Source: Turnera subulata (taxonomy: Eukaryota > Streptophyta > Magnoliopsida > Malpighiales > Passifloraceae). From it: a DNA stretch of 64,000 nucleotides. A program made the position numbers and the translations under genes. Below, one piece after another: positions 1 through 9,498 of this stretch. The notes under the pieces are model-generated. The model worked only from the letters and a program-made list of their open reading frames with translations. It did not search any database and was not told the origin of the DNA. The first letter of the stretch is position 1. Each line of letters starts with the position of its first letter. Location: assembly GCA_028386065.3 (NCBI GenBank), contig JAKUCV010004279.1:1-64000 (forward strand), written 5' to 3'.

Positions 1-199
1 ATTGGTGATGTATCGGCAGGATGCCGGGTTTGATTTGAGGCTTGCTAAGCCGGTTTGACTATGTTGTTATGACATCTCTTTTATTTGAGAATCTTGGATG
101 TTTTTGATATTGATTTTCGTGTCCCGGGTTTCAGAGGTATTTTGGTAATTTCCTTGAGTTTTAGTATTTTATTGTTAAATTGGGACACGGGTGTTTTAG
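1..199. other. Unclassified sequence abutting the broken LINE
   Basis: No coding frame is recognisable. The segment starts inside the window edge and ends where LINE-like coding sequence begins near 200. It contains two near-repeats of a GGGACACGGG/GTCCCGGG type word (about 120 and 182). Its character recalls the end of an LTR retrotransposon, but no paired LTR, primer-binding site or target duplication is visible here. It could equally be flanking DNA joined by a deletion. Confidence 0.3.
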
Positions 200-2319
200 T
201 CAAGGATGCACCTAACTTGACTTGGATTTGCTTCTGAGAACAACAATAAGTCATCCACAAAAAAGAGATGGGAGACTTTAGGACTGCCCATACTCATTGC
301 CATTGGAACCTATTGCCTTCTTCTTACAGCTTATTGAATGAGGTGGCCCAACCTCTCCATACATAAAACAAAGATGTAGGGAGAGAGCGGATCGCCTTGT
401 CGAATTCCTCGAGAAGGGCAAAAAATAGCCCCAGCTGCTCCATTCCAACAAACTTAGAGTCGGGAGGTGGAAATATACTTCATGATGATATGTACCAATG
501 TCGGATCAAGCCCTGCAGCAAGTAGAGTATCCTGGATGAAAAACCATCTCAATCGATCGTAGGCCTTTTCGAGTTCAATTTTAATGGCCATCCACCCAGA
601 TTCTCCTTTCTTTCTCTTCATGACTTGCATTGCTTCTTGCGCTACGATGATATTGTCAGAAAATAAACGGCCAGGGACAAAGCTGCTTTGATTTTCTGCA
701 ACCAGCCCAGGAAGTAGGGGTTTCAATCTGTTTACAATGATCTTCGTCACAACTTTGTAAACTACGTTACAAAGACCAATTGGCCAGAACTGGGTGATCT
801 TCTCTGGTTTGTCCAGTTTCGGCAACAAGACAATTAGTGTGCTATTCAGGCACTCATCCCAGTACCCATCTTCAAAGATAGACTTCACTAATTCCACAAC
901 CTTAGGCCCTACTACCTCCCAATGGGTTTGGTAAAATAAAGCATGCAGGCCGTCCGGGCCAGGTGCTTTAAGTGGGCTTAACTGAAACATGCATTCCTTG
1001 ACTTCTTCCGAAGACACATCCCTTGCCAGTGTTAAGACATCCTCCTGTTTGGGTTGTGGGCAGTCATTTTGAATTGGAAACATGGCCCAGGAAGGATATT
1101 CCTCATGAAACAGTTGCTGAAAGTAACTGGAAGCCAACCGTCTCAAATCCCCTTCGTCGGTGACCCAACGACCATTATCATCTTTTAATGCTTCTACTCT
1201 ACTCTGCTTCCTGTGGATGATAGTGGAGGTGTGAAAAAATGAAGTGTTTCTATCACCCTCTTGTACCCATTGGTTGCGGGACTTTTGCTTCCAAAAAATT
1301 TCCTCCTGAAATAAGACTCCATCCAATTCAGATCTCAATTCAACCTCAAGGTTAGAGAGGAAACAGGATGGTCTCCTTTCCAAATATTTCTGGATTCCTG
1401 CAATTCTTGCTAAAAGCCTCCTCTTCTTCATATGAATATTTCCAAACACATCTTTGTTCCATCTCTTGGCCGCCATTGTAAAGTTCTGCACAGCGTCATG
1501 GAGTTCTAGAGAACTGTTCCAGTTATCCGCAACAAACTTTGGGAAATCAGGATTTATGAGCCATGCCGCCTGAAATCTGAATGGGTGGTTCTCCACTGGG
1601 GGCGGTCTAGCTCCATTACAAACCAAAACAAGGCAGTGATCAGATCCTACCCTGGGAAGATGAAAGACTAGGGCTTCAGCAAACCTGGTTCTCAATGCAC
1701 TGTTACATAAAAACCTGTCTAGCCTAGCACTGTGGTTGCCACTTTTCCAGGTAAAACTACTACCTACGAATCCCATATCCAAAAGGTTAGTTTTTGCAAG
1801 ACAATCGACAAATAGAGCATTGGTCTGCCCAGGTCTTCCAAACCGAGTTATTCTTTCAGACCCCTCCAAAATTGCATTAAATTCCCCCGCCACTAGCCAT
1901 GGTTCGTTAACTGTGGCTGCTAACGCTTCAAGGTTTCTCTATAAATACCTCTTCCATCCTTCTTGTGGGCTGTCATAAACAGTAGAGAACAAGAAAGAAG
2001 AGTGCATGCCGTCAATTCTGACATGCATGAGTTGTGGATGATTAAATAAAACCGTGACTTTTACCCGAGCCTCGTCCCAGATCAACCAAATTCCTCCAGC
2101 AAAACCCCTTGCTTCTATTCGGTGAGAGTGAGGAATTCTTAGCTTTCGAATAACTTGGTCTGCTCTGCTGCCACTAATCCTTGGTTCAAAAATCGCCATC
2201 ACCTCTAGGTTGTGCTCTCTTCGAAACTGTCTACACAATCTAACAAACTTCCTCTTGCTAGCTCCCTGGCAATTCCACGCTATTATTGGTATCATAAAAA
2301 CGATGGGTAGGATTGCCAA
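200..2319 (-). pseudogene. LINE ORF2 remnant: endonuclease plus reverse transcriptase
   Basis: The frame opens at 2319 with an endonuclease domain showing WNCQG, FEPRISG, SSFTW, LDRF and SDH motifs. It is cut by a TAG at 1939-1941 and resumes in the same frame with VAGEFNAIL. The RT follows: PGPDGL, a conserved palm segment, then TAA at 454-456. After that stop the same frame still reads the GIRQGDPLSPYIF and FFVDDLLLFSEA motifs, with further stops at 331-333 and 310-312. Two positions that are normally catalytic Asp are Glu: GDFN reads GEFN in the endonuclease, and RT motif A DLEKAYD reads ELEKAYD. The RT FVDD box is intact. No frameshift is needed across this 2.1 kb, so decay was by point mutation. 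Confidence 0.88.
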
Positions 2320-2362
2320 AAACTGGCCGAGTTCAATTGTTCGAATAAAATTGGACTCCCTC

Positions 2363-4158
2363 CTAGGAAGATTGCTCTACTTCCATTAAGTTGGAACCCT
2401 GCAAGCTCATCGCATTTTGGCTTCTTTGAGGAGGCCCTGCACTTGTAACAGTCGTTGACATCCTCTGTTCCACGGTAGCTGGGGCTGTACGATCTTCATC
2501 CTTCTCATTCCCCACAGGGTCGGGTGGTTTGGAGGGTTGGGGTGGATGGGATGGTAAGATTGGAATAAGGGGGATATGGGGGAGATTGGAGTCTGTAGCA
2601 TTTTGTGAGTAGACGAGTTTATGAAAAGACTCATCAAGTGCAATGGCAGAATGTTCAGGTCTGGAAGGGGAGGCGGCTGATGGGTTAGTGCGAATTATAA
2701 CCTTGGGTGGGGCGATATTAGAACTTTTTAGGATAGCTGGGTTGGTCGATGGTGAGGGACTAGTGGATGGCTTAGGGGAAATGATAGTGGCCTGTGTGGT
2801 CTGGTTAGATATGTCTTTTAACGGGTTTCTCTTAGTGTAAGACTTGGGTTGGGTATGATTTTGTTTATAGATTTTACCTATTTTGTTGGAAGATGGAGGT
2901 TTACTAGGGTGAGTACCAGTGGAGGGCTTTGATTGAATTCTGGATGTCGAAGCATGACTCACAGAGGAGGGGTTAGACCGGGTAGTTTCCGTTGGCTCCC
3001 ACAGGCGAGAGTCAGTTTCAGAATCCAAGGATTGAAACCGGTTACCAGTTGCTGTTGTACTAATAAGGGTTGGGCGATTTGCCTGTACAGTCGGTTCAGG
3101 CGGTTTCTTGTTCGGCTTTCGGGGCCGTTTGGCAACCACCATCCATTCTCCCACCCCTTCCTCCTTTCGCTGGGGGGTCGGGATCGTTGGTTGGGGGGAC
3201 TGGGTTCCAGGACCAAGTGACGTTGGGACTGGCGAAGGAACAGCTGGTCACTGCCGTCACCAACTCTACCAGCCTTGTTATAAGAGCAGAGGGTGGTAGA
3301 GTGACCATATCGGCCGCATGCGAAGCAGATTTGTGAGATTCCCTCGTAGACAACTTTGAAGGGCTCCCCATCCAGTTTGACCTTCCCTTTAAGCGGCTTG
3401 GATAAATCCACTGCCACAGCCACCTTTGCGAATTTAGCTCGCGTTTGGCTCTCCGTTTTGATATCAATTCTGATTGTAGACCCGATTCGGTTACCCAGCG
3501 TTCTCAGCACCTGTGTATGATATTTATCCACTGGGACACCAGGAAAACAGACCCAAACTACAGCTTTATCAATCCTACCAGTTTCAGCTCTAAACTCTCG
3601 ACTCCTTAGTTGCACACACAAGGCATGCCCATAGATTGCCCAAGGTCTCCCAATTAAAGCATGCATGTAGTCCCGACTATCAGAGAATCTGACAATATAA
3701 AAGTTACCTTCCAAGTGGATGATGCGGAGAGGCCCAGATGGTTTCCACATTGTTTGGAGCTTTGATTGAAGTGCTCTGTAACCAATCTCACGGCCGAGTA
3801 GCTTGACTATAACTGCGCTTTCCCATGGCTTCTCTAGACGCTTCTTGAATGCCTCCGAGAGCACCATATTATCCTCATCTTCATCTTCTACCACTATGAT
3901 GTCCCCTTCTTCATAAATTGGTTCTTCATCAAACACCCAAGGGGTGTCCTCCTCCACAAGAGTTCCGCCACCAGCTAGCTTGTCTTTATAAGACACCCTT
4001 TGCTCTTCCATGGTTGCATCACGGATCTGGGGCCCTGGGTCATGGATTTCTTCGTTTTCTTTCAATCTCACCTTATTGGCACTATTCTCCCTTTCATCAA
4101 GTAGAGCAGTTTCATTAGTAGCTTCCGGAGCCTGTGTTTGACTGTTTGAGGCAGACAT
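2363..4158 (-). pseudogene. LINE ORF1 remnant: DUF4283/zinc-knuckle nucleic-acid-binding protein
   Basis: The N-terminal part (start at 4158) is acidic, followed by the region typical of plant LINE ORF1 (DUF4283-like) and a CCHC-type zinc knuckle reading CFACGRYGHSTTLC. Such proteins bind the element RNA in the retrotransposition particle. Shortly after the knuckle the frame is lost. The Ser/Pro/Thr-rich C-terminal part is readable only in another frame (about 3154 down to 2363, beginning GEWMVVAKRPRK), so at least one frameshift lies near 3155-3300. ORF1 and ORF2 are separated by only about 40 bases, as is usual in plant L1 elements. Confidence 0.8.
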
Positions 4159-4260
4159 GAAGGACTTTTTTTTTTAATTTTAAAACAAACGATACAGGGG
4201 TGTTTCTAGAGAGAAGCGAGAGCCTCTCACTCTAAAACCAAAATATTTTTTGCTTAGGCA

Positions 4261-4959
4261 TTTCTTCAATATAACTATTGTGTAAGTAATTTGGTTTTAG
4301 AAACTCCTTTGTTGTTCTCACCAAAAAAAAAAAGAAACTCCTTCGATCTTAACTGAACGACACGTACACAGAGATCATAGGAGATGATGAGAATGAGACC
4401 AAGAATGGAAAATAATTCTGTGCACAAACTACAAAGTAATTATTATGGACTTCCTCTCGCCACTTCTACTCATTTAATTTGTTAACTAATTTTTTTTGCA
4501 CATGCATCGCACGTGGCATAGTATTATGGCTCACTTGCTTTGCAAAAATTCCAAATAATATATAAACTTCATCATTTTATACAAAAATATTGATGTAATT
4601 AATTTCATTTTAAGTGGTTGTCACTTATTTTAACCAGATACACAGCTGATATAAGGATAGTATTTGATAAAATCTTATATACATATATACACATGATATA
4701 ATATAATCTTTTTAGTTTTTATACCAGATAATATAATCTTTTCTGTAGAAATAATGATCAATCATCAGAGGAAAGTGGTTGGCAAAACCTGTGAGTTCCG
4801 GATTTTGTATAATATTCATTTGTCTTATCTAAAATAACTTGTTAAATATTATCGGACAAAAACATATTTTTTAAAAAAAAAAGGAAAAGAAGAGAGTTAC
4901 CAGGTGGAATACAATGATGATCAATTTTCCAGGATTTCTACTTCAATTTCCCAAGAGCT
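4261..4959. other. AT-rich spacer between the LINE and the tandem repeat
   Basis: I see no gene, RNA gene or named repeat in this stretch. It is AT-rich, with short ATAT runs and several small A or T tracts. Confidence 0.5.
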
Positions 4960-5500
4960 CTGAGCACGAATGAGAAAAAAGTGTGTATTGATCACTTGGG
5001 GAATTAATTAGCAGGGTACACTTTTATTTATAATAGTGATATAACAATAGTTTTTGGTATTTGCCGTCATTGAGAAGAGTGGAATCTGAATGAAAATTGA
5101 TTCTATTTGTCGTCATTGAGAACCGTCAATTGTATCCGAATTACAATTGTATTCGGATTTACAATCAGTATTTGGCACGAATGAAAAAAAAAAGAGTGTA
5201 TTAATTAGCAGGGTACACTTTTATAGTATAGATAATATAATAATATAGATATAACAATAGTTTTTGGTATTTATCGCCATTGAGAAGAGTGGAATCCGAA
5301 TGAAAATTGAATTCTATTTGCCGTCATTGAGAACCGTCAATTGTATCTGAATAATTGTATTCGGATTTACAATCAGTATTTGGCACGAATGAAAAAAAAA
5401 AGTGTATTAATTAGCAGGGTACACTTTTATAGTATAGATAATATAATAATATAGATATAACAGTTATTTTTGGTATTTACCATCATTGAGAAGAGTAGAA
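4960..5500. repeat. ~200-bp tandem repeat, about 2.6 copies
   Basis: A unit carrying the words GGCACGAATGAAAAAA, TTAGCAGGGTACACTTTTAT, GTTTTTGGTATTT, CATTGAGAAGAGT and ATTGAGAACCGTCAATTGTA repeats with GCAGGGTACA at 5011, 5208 and 5414. This gives periods of about 197 and 206 bases. The third copy ends after the GAGAAGAGT word near 5500. Copies 2 and 3 are closer to each other than to copy 1. The unit is non-coding and of unknown family. It could be a small satellite-like expansion or the tandem core of a transposon. Confidence 0.85.
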
Positions 5501-6378
5501 TTCGATTTTCAAACAATTTGTCTTCATTAAGAAAAGTTTTTAAAATGACTATTATGCTTTTAATTACAGTAGTAATCAGAAGGGTATTTTGGTATTTTAA
5601 TTTCATAAGTTTGGGACTATAGATTAATAATTTCACACCATTATCTTTTATTGACGAGGTATATATTCTTTAGTCGCAAGAATTTTGGTCACATAATGAT
5701 AAAACAACTTTATGACCAAGTATATATATTCATATATAAGATTAACATAAAGACTTTGGACACATATACCACCGTAGAGAAAAAAAATGTTACCGCAATG
5801 CAATTGCCATTAATTCTCAGTTTTTGCAACCTAATGTGGATTTAGATTTAAATTGGGGCCGTACGATTATAATCATTAGATTTGGATCTCCTATGATCGC
5901 TTTGTACTTGTTGTTCAAGTAAGAAAAAAGGAGTTTCTAAAAGCGGATTAATTATTTTCTTTTTTCTTTTGGTAGTAAATTATTTCCTTATTAATATGTG
6001 CTTTTAACACTCTCTTATTCTCAATTTTTTTTATTTTGAGATTTAATTTAAGTGGAAAGTTAACTTAATTTGGTCCATCTTTTGTAACAAACTAATTTGG
6101 TCCATCAAAGAGCCCAATCGAGATCAGATTTTGAGGAATTACCTTTGATTGCGAAGTCAAATATTCTGTTTGTTCTACTTTCATCAAATTACAAACACAT
6201 CGTATATAAAATTGATGAGGGCCCAAATCTTACTCGATTATATCATAACCATATATATTAGTAGTTCACTAAAAAAAGCCCTAGCAGTTCAAGAGGAGTC
6301 ATTTTTTATTTTATAAAGAAACATTCTCTCTCCCAGTTCTACTTACACCTCATAACTCCCATTTCCCGTTCCACTACC
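5501..6378. promoter_or_regulatory. Spacer and putative promoter of the 6379 gene
   Basis: AT-rich spacer without other genes. The last ~80 bases look like a core promoter. A TTTTATTTTATAAAG TATA-like stretch lies at about 6304-6318, followed by a pyrimidine-rich CATTCTCTCTCCC leader that leads directly to the ATG at 6379. Confidence 0.45.
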
Positions 6379-6981
6379 ATGTCTGCTTTACGTCGAATAC
6401 TATTCACCGTCAAATCTACCCGCACGGCGGCTCCTCCACGCTCCTCCTTCATGCACCAAAGCCACGCCTCCTTCCACGGAGCAGCCGGAGGTTTCATCGG
6501 AGGATCTCTCGGAACCAATCCTAGAGTCTCCGCTTGCGGAGCCGCCGGTGGTGGAATCCTCCTCGGAGCTGCTCGGCGCTACCTCGGCGTTGGCGCCCGT
6601 CGTTTCTTAAACAACGGCGTAGGACGTCGTCCCGGAGCACGTAACTTCTGCAGCGGCGGCGGCGGAACCGCTGCTTCAGCTTCTGGAAAAGCCTCGTCAT
6701 ATCACTATGCGCGGGGCTACTTAGACTGCCTGTGCAGGAGGGGCAGCATGATGGAAGGGATGTGGGACGCTTTCGCGGGATTGGCTTTGGTTGGATGCAC
6801 AACTGCTGGAGTAGTATTGGTTGCTCATGCTGCTGCCGAAGCTGTTGCTCCTGCTGTTGCTGTTGCTCTGCTACCGGAAATGCTAGCTTGTATGACCGCG
6901 TACTTATTTCTTGCATCTCTTGCGTCCATTTGTCTTGCCGTTTCCATTTGGCTTTGCGTTTCCTCTCTTTCTCTCCTCTAG
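6379..6981 (+). CDS. Unrecognised intronless protein, Gly/Ala-rich, likely organelle-targeted, hydrophobic C-terminus
   Basis: A single 200-residue open frame with a TATA-like box and CT-rich leader just upstream and a TAG stop at 6979. I do not recognise the family. The N-terminus (MSALRRILFTVKSTRTAAPP) is rich in Arg, Ser, Thr and Ala with no acidic residue for a long stretch, which suggests a mitochondrial or plastid transit peptide. Residues ~35-105 are Gly/Ala/Arg-rich. A short middle segment with YHYARGYLDCLCRRGSMMEG may be the conserved core. Residues ~128-200 are strongly hydrophobic with two or three possible membrane segments and Cys. The coding region is markedly GC-richer than its surroundings, which supports a real exon over chance. 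The function is unknown. Confidence 0.7.
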   Translation: MSALRRILFTVKSTRTAAPPRSSFMHQSHASFHGAAGGFIGGSLGTNPRVSACGAAGGGILLGAARRYLGVGARRFLNNGVGRRPGARNFCSGGGGTAASASGKASSYHYARGYLDCLCRRGSMMEGMWDAFAGLALVGCTTAGVVLVAHAAAEAVAPAVAVALLPEMLACMTAYLFLASLASICLAVSIWLCVSSLSLL

Positions 6982-7864
6982 TCAAACAGATCACCAATGT
7001 TTCTTTTTGTTTAGATGGGATTAGATAGGGAGAATATGCTTAAGCTTCTTTGTTTTAGAGCAGTTCTTATTTTGGGAAGTTACTTTCTACTATACATATG
7101 GTGTGGATGTTGGAATTGTATATGAACGGGAACGATTCCATTCAAGTATGGCTTAATTTCTTGTATATGGTCGTTGTATATTTAACCTAATTCCCAGGAT
7201 TGGATTCGTGTTTTTTTTTTTTTTCTTGCTAGGGTTTCCAGAACAGACTAATGCCCTAATCAGCTAGGGTTACTTTTCGATTATGTTCTGAGCAAATAAT
7301 TTATGTTGTTGTACTTAAACAATCAAACTTTAAGATGATCATTGGAAGGACTTATTTCTCAAGGCAAGAACAGCTCAGGCCCATTAATGGACTGGGCTTG
7401 CAGAGGATATTAGTGTGGCATTTACCTGGCCAGGCCCAACTCGCTGGCGTCCGTTCGTCGTAACCCAAAGTCAAAAGCTGGAAAAGTTTAATGGTTATAT
7501 TATGATTCTATATTTGTAAATTGCAATGGCAAGTTGATGAGCAAGATCATTTTTGTGTCAACTATGGTTGTTGCTGTTGGTTGAGTATCACATATCTTTG
7601 TATCCGCCGTAAATATCTCCATTTTTCAAGTGATTAATGCATTATTAAAATAAAAGCTATGATGATTATGACCATTGGAAGAATCGATCTCACATGATTT
7701 CACCTGCCATTGTACGTCACCCAGGGAGGGATCATAAATTAATGATGCGACCATAGGCTTTGAGTGGTTTTCAAGCCATCTGTCTCTTGAAATTACACGA
7801 ATTAAGAGTAATATGCATGTGCCCACAAGCTTGCTTTTTTTAAAAAAAAAAGATTGGTAATGAT
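6982..7864. other. 3' flank of the 6379 gene, no further gene seen
   Basis: Contains the probable 3' UTR of the upstream gene, then spacer. A cluster of GGCCCA/TGGGCT words lies at about 7379-7436. Such words are often promoter elements, but no gene start follows within reach. No coding frame here is supported. Confidence 0.4.
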
Positions 7865-8355
7865 ATATATCATGGAGCATCGGCGTCTACCTCAGATGTT
7901 GTCCAATCTCCCATCGGACCTGTCCCCCCCTCAGTCCTTTCCCCTGCCATGTATCCCGTTGTCTCCAACAATTTCAACCATCTAGCCCCGCCCCGACCCC
8001 GCAGAAGTCAGAATCACACGGCAGTAGTCCTTACAGAAGACTGCCACCGCTTGATTTTCTCCCTCGATGCATCCAGTTCCGGTATGCTATGGATCGACCG
8101 CCTGATATTTCTCATCCTCGCTGACCGGTCACGTTCCTGTGTTTATACTTTCAGTATTTACCGTGGTTTTTCCAGCAGTCCATGTTGTTTCTTCCTGTCC
8201 ATTTTGTCTGGGATTCTAATCCCTCGTCATGTATTAGTTTTACTATGATTATCATGCCTCTTGTATAAGATAGAAGTCGACTTGAGCTACCGACTTCTAA
8301 TTATGTACTGAGCTCACGTTTATTTTTAATATACTTCCCGGTTTCGACCAAAAAA
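7865..8355 (+). mobile_element. Possible 5'-truncated LINE 3' end
   Basis: The segment is more GC-rich than its flanks and ends in TACTTCCCGGTTTCGACC followed by A8. That is the style of 3' terminus seen in plant L1 elements (a short TTTCGACC word before poly(A)). Its body has a 99-codon open frame (7949-8248) with no recognisable domain, probably chance. I could not find a convincing target-site duplication, so the 5' limit and the assignment are tentative. Confidence 0.4.
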
Positions 8356-8397
8356 AACAATGCAATGATTATAAGGAACTAAAAACCATGGTATCCC

Positions 8398-8732
8398 ATA
8401 GGCAGTGCCATGGTGGCCCAGTGGCAAGGCCTTCAACCTGCCATCTCTAAGACTCGGGTTCGAGTCCCGGCGCTTCCAGTCAAGCCCCATAGTGTGATGC
8501 GGCCGAATATGGCCTTCCACACGGTGGGGTGCTGGCCGTTGAGCCCGGTGACTCCCCGATATTATGACGCGTAGCAGGTAAGGGTGTCCGCTGGTGCCTC
8601 GGTTGGGCGGTCTCTCCTATGAGGAGGGTCTAATGCCAGGATGTAATCGGTATTGACCGGGGCCTGGACCGACGGGGCGATGATGACACCACTGATGCCT
8701 TTTTTTTTTCGACAAAAAAAATAGGCAGTGCC
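8398..8732 (+). mobile_element. tRNA-derived SINE with 12-bp target-site duplication
   Basis: The 5' part carries a perfect RNA polymerase III box A (TGGCCCAGTGG, 8414-8424) and box B (GGTTCGAGTCC, 8457-8467) at the tRNA-like spacing of 33 bases. A ~230-bp tRNA-unrelated body follows, ending in a T-run, CGAC and A7. The element is flanked by exact copies of ATAGGCAGTGCC at 8398-8409 and 8721-8732, the signature of target-primed reverse transcription. The body is about 311 bp. It is not a functional tRNA gene, because the sequence does not fold past the T-arm into a 3' acceptor. The clean duplication suggests a fairly recent insertion. Confidence 0.9.
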
Positions 8733-9498
8733 CATTTATATTATATTTACTAGTATTAATTTAGTTTTATAAATTAAATTTATTTTTATTTTGATAGTAA
8801 TATTAATTAATATCCGAATTTTATACCAGATAAATGTAAGTCGAAGTTCATTTTCGTCATATCTAAATGTAAAAATTGATGATGACATAAATATATATTA
8901 TCAATAATTATATAATTTCTACGAATCATTAGTTTCTAACAGAAAAAATATATAAGCCTACATAGGGTTAATTAGAGAATAAATAAAGACTATAATCTCC
9001 ATCTCGGAGCGATTGGTCCCAAAAATAAAAATTGTCGGGAAAAGTAATATAAATGATTTCGTTTGTTATTAAGTATACCTATTTTTCTCAAGGTCAATTC
9101 ATTAATGTAAAGAAAAATATGTCCAAGCGGTCCTGCCTGATGTCAAAATGGGCCAGTGGAGCTTCGAGGAGGTAAACACAATTCTATTTCTATAGGGTAA
9201 AAAAAAAAAAAAAAAGGCAGCAGAAGAAGGAAAAGGATAAGAAAACATTTACCTGGTGGGAGAAAACCGAGAAACGGATAATTAATATAACCAGGGAAAT
9301 AGTAGTAATAGAGGGAGGCTTTAGCCACTTGAGAGAGAGCAGCAAAACTGTGAGGGTAAGCAACCTCGGGTCATAGTCAAAACTTGCACCTCTACCTACA
9401 AAAGCACACACAATCACACACTACCAAAAACCCCTTTTCCCTCTCTCTCTCTCTCGTCTCTTCCTCTCTCTCTAGAATTGAAGAACTCGAAGGAGACG
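8733..9498. promoter_or_regulatory. Spacer and 5' region of the TMN gene
   Basis: AT-rich DNA, then a putative promoter and 5' UTR. It has one TGGGCC site II word at 9149-9154, an A17 run near 9199, and CT microsatellites at about 9440-9473 just before the ATG at 9499. CT-rich leaders of this kind are common in plant 5' UTRs. No separate gene is supported. Confidence 0.5.

Larger units (their letters stand above)
200..4260 (-). mobile_element. Degenerate L1-type LINE (non-LTR retrotransposon), 3'-truncated
   Basis: On the minus strand the element has a short leader rich in CTCTC (about 4160-4260), ORF1 with a zinc knuckle, then ORF2 with an apurinic-type endonuclease and a reverse transcriptase. 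This is the standard plant L1 order. Homology stops just after the FVDD box of the reverse transcriptase, at about 200. The RT C-terminus, the RNase H region, the 3' UTR and the poly(A) tail are therefore missing. No target-site duplication can be defined because the 3' end is lost. ORF2 keeps a single reading frame but has several in-frame stops, and ORF1 has a frameshift, so the copy is dead. Confidence 0.9.

Noticed and set aside
6521..6997. 158-codon minus-strand Gln/Arg-rich frame
   Set aside because: Antisense of the 6379 gene. The sense strand has a TATA-like box, leader and better protein texture.
7949..8248. 99-codon frame as a gene
   Set aside because: It lies in a segment that ends like a LINE 3' UTR; no domain or start context was seen.
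8410..8480. Possible tRNA gene (box A and box B present)
   Set aside because: The sequence continues as a 230-bp unrelated body with a T/A tail and is flanked by a 12-bp duplication, so it is a SINE head rather than a tRNA gene.
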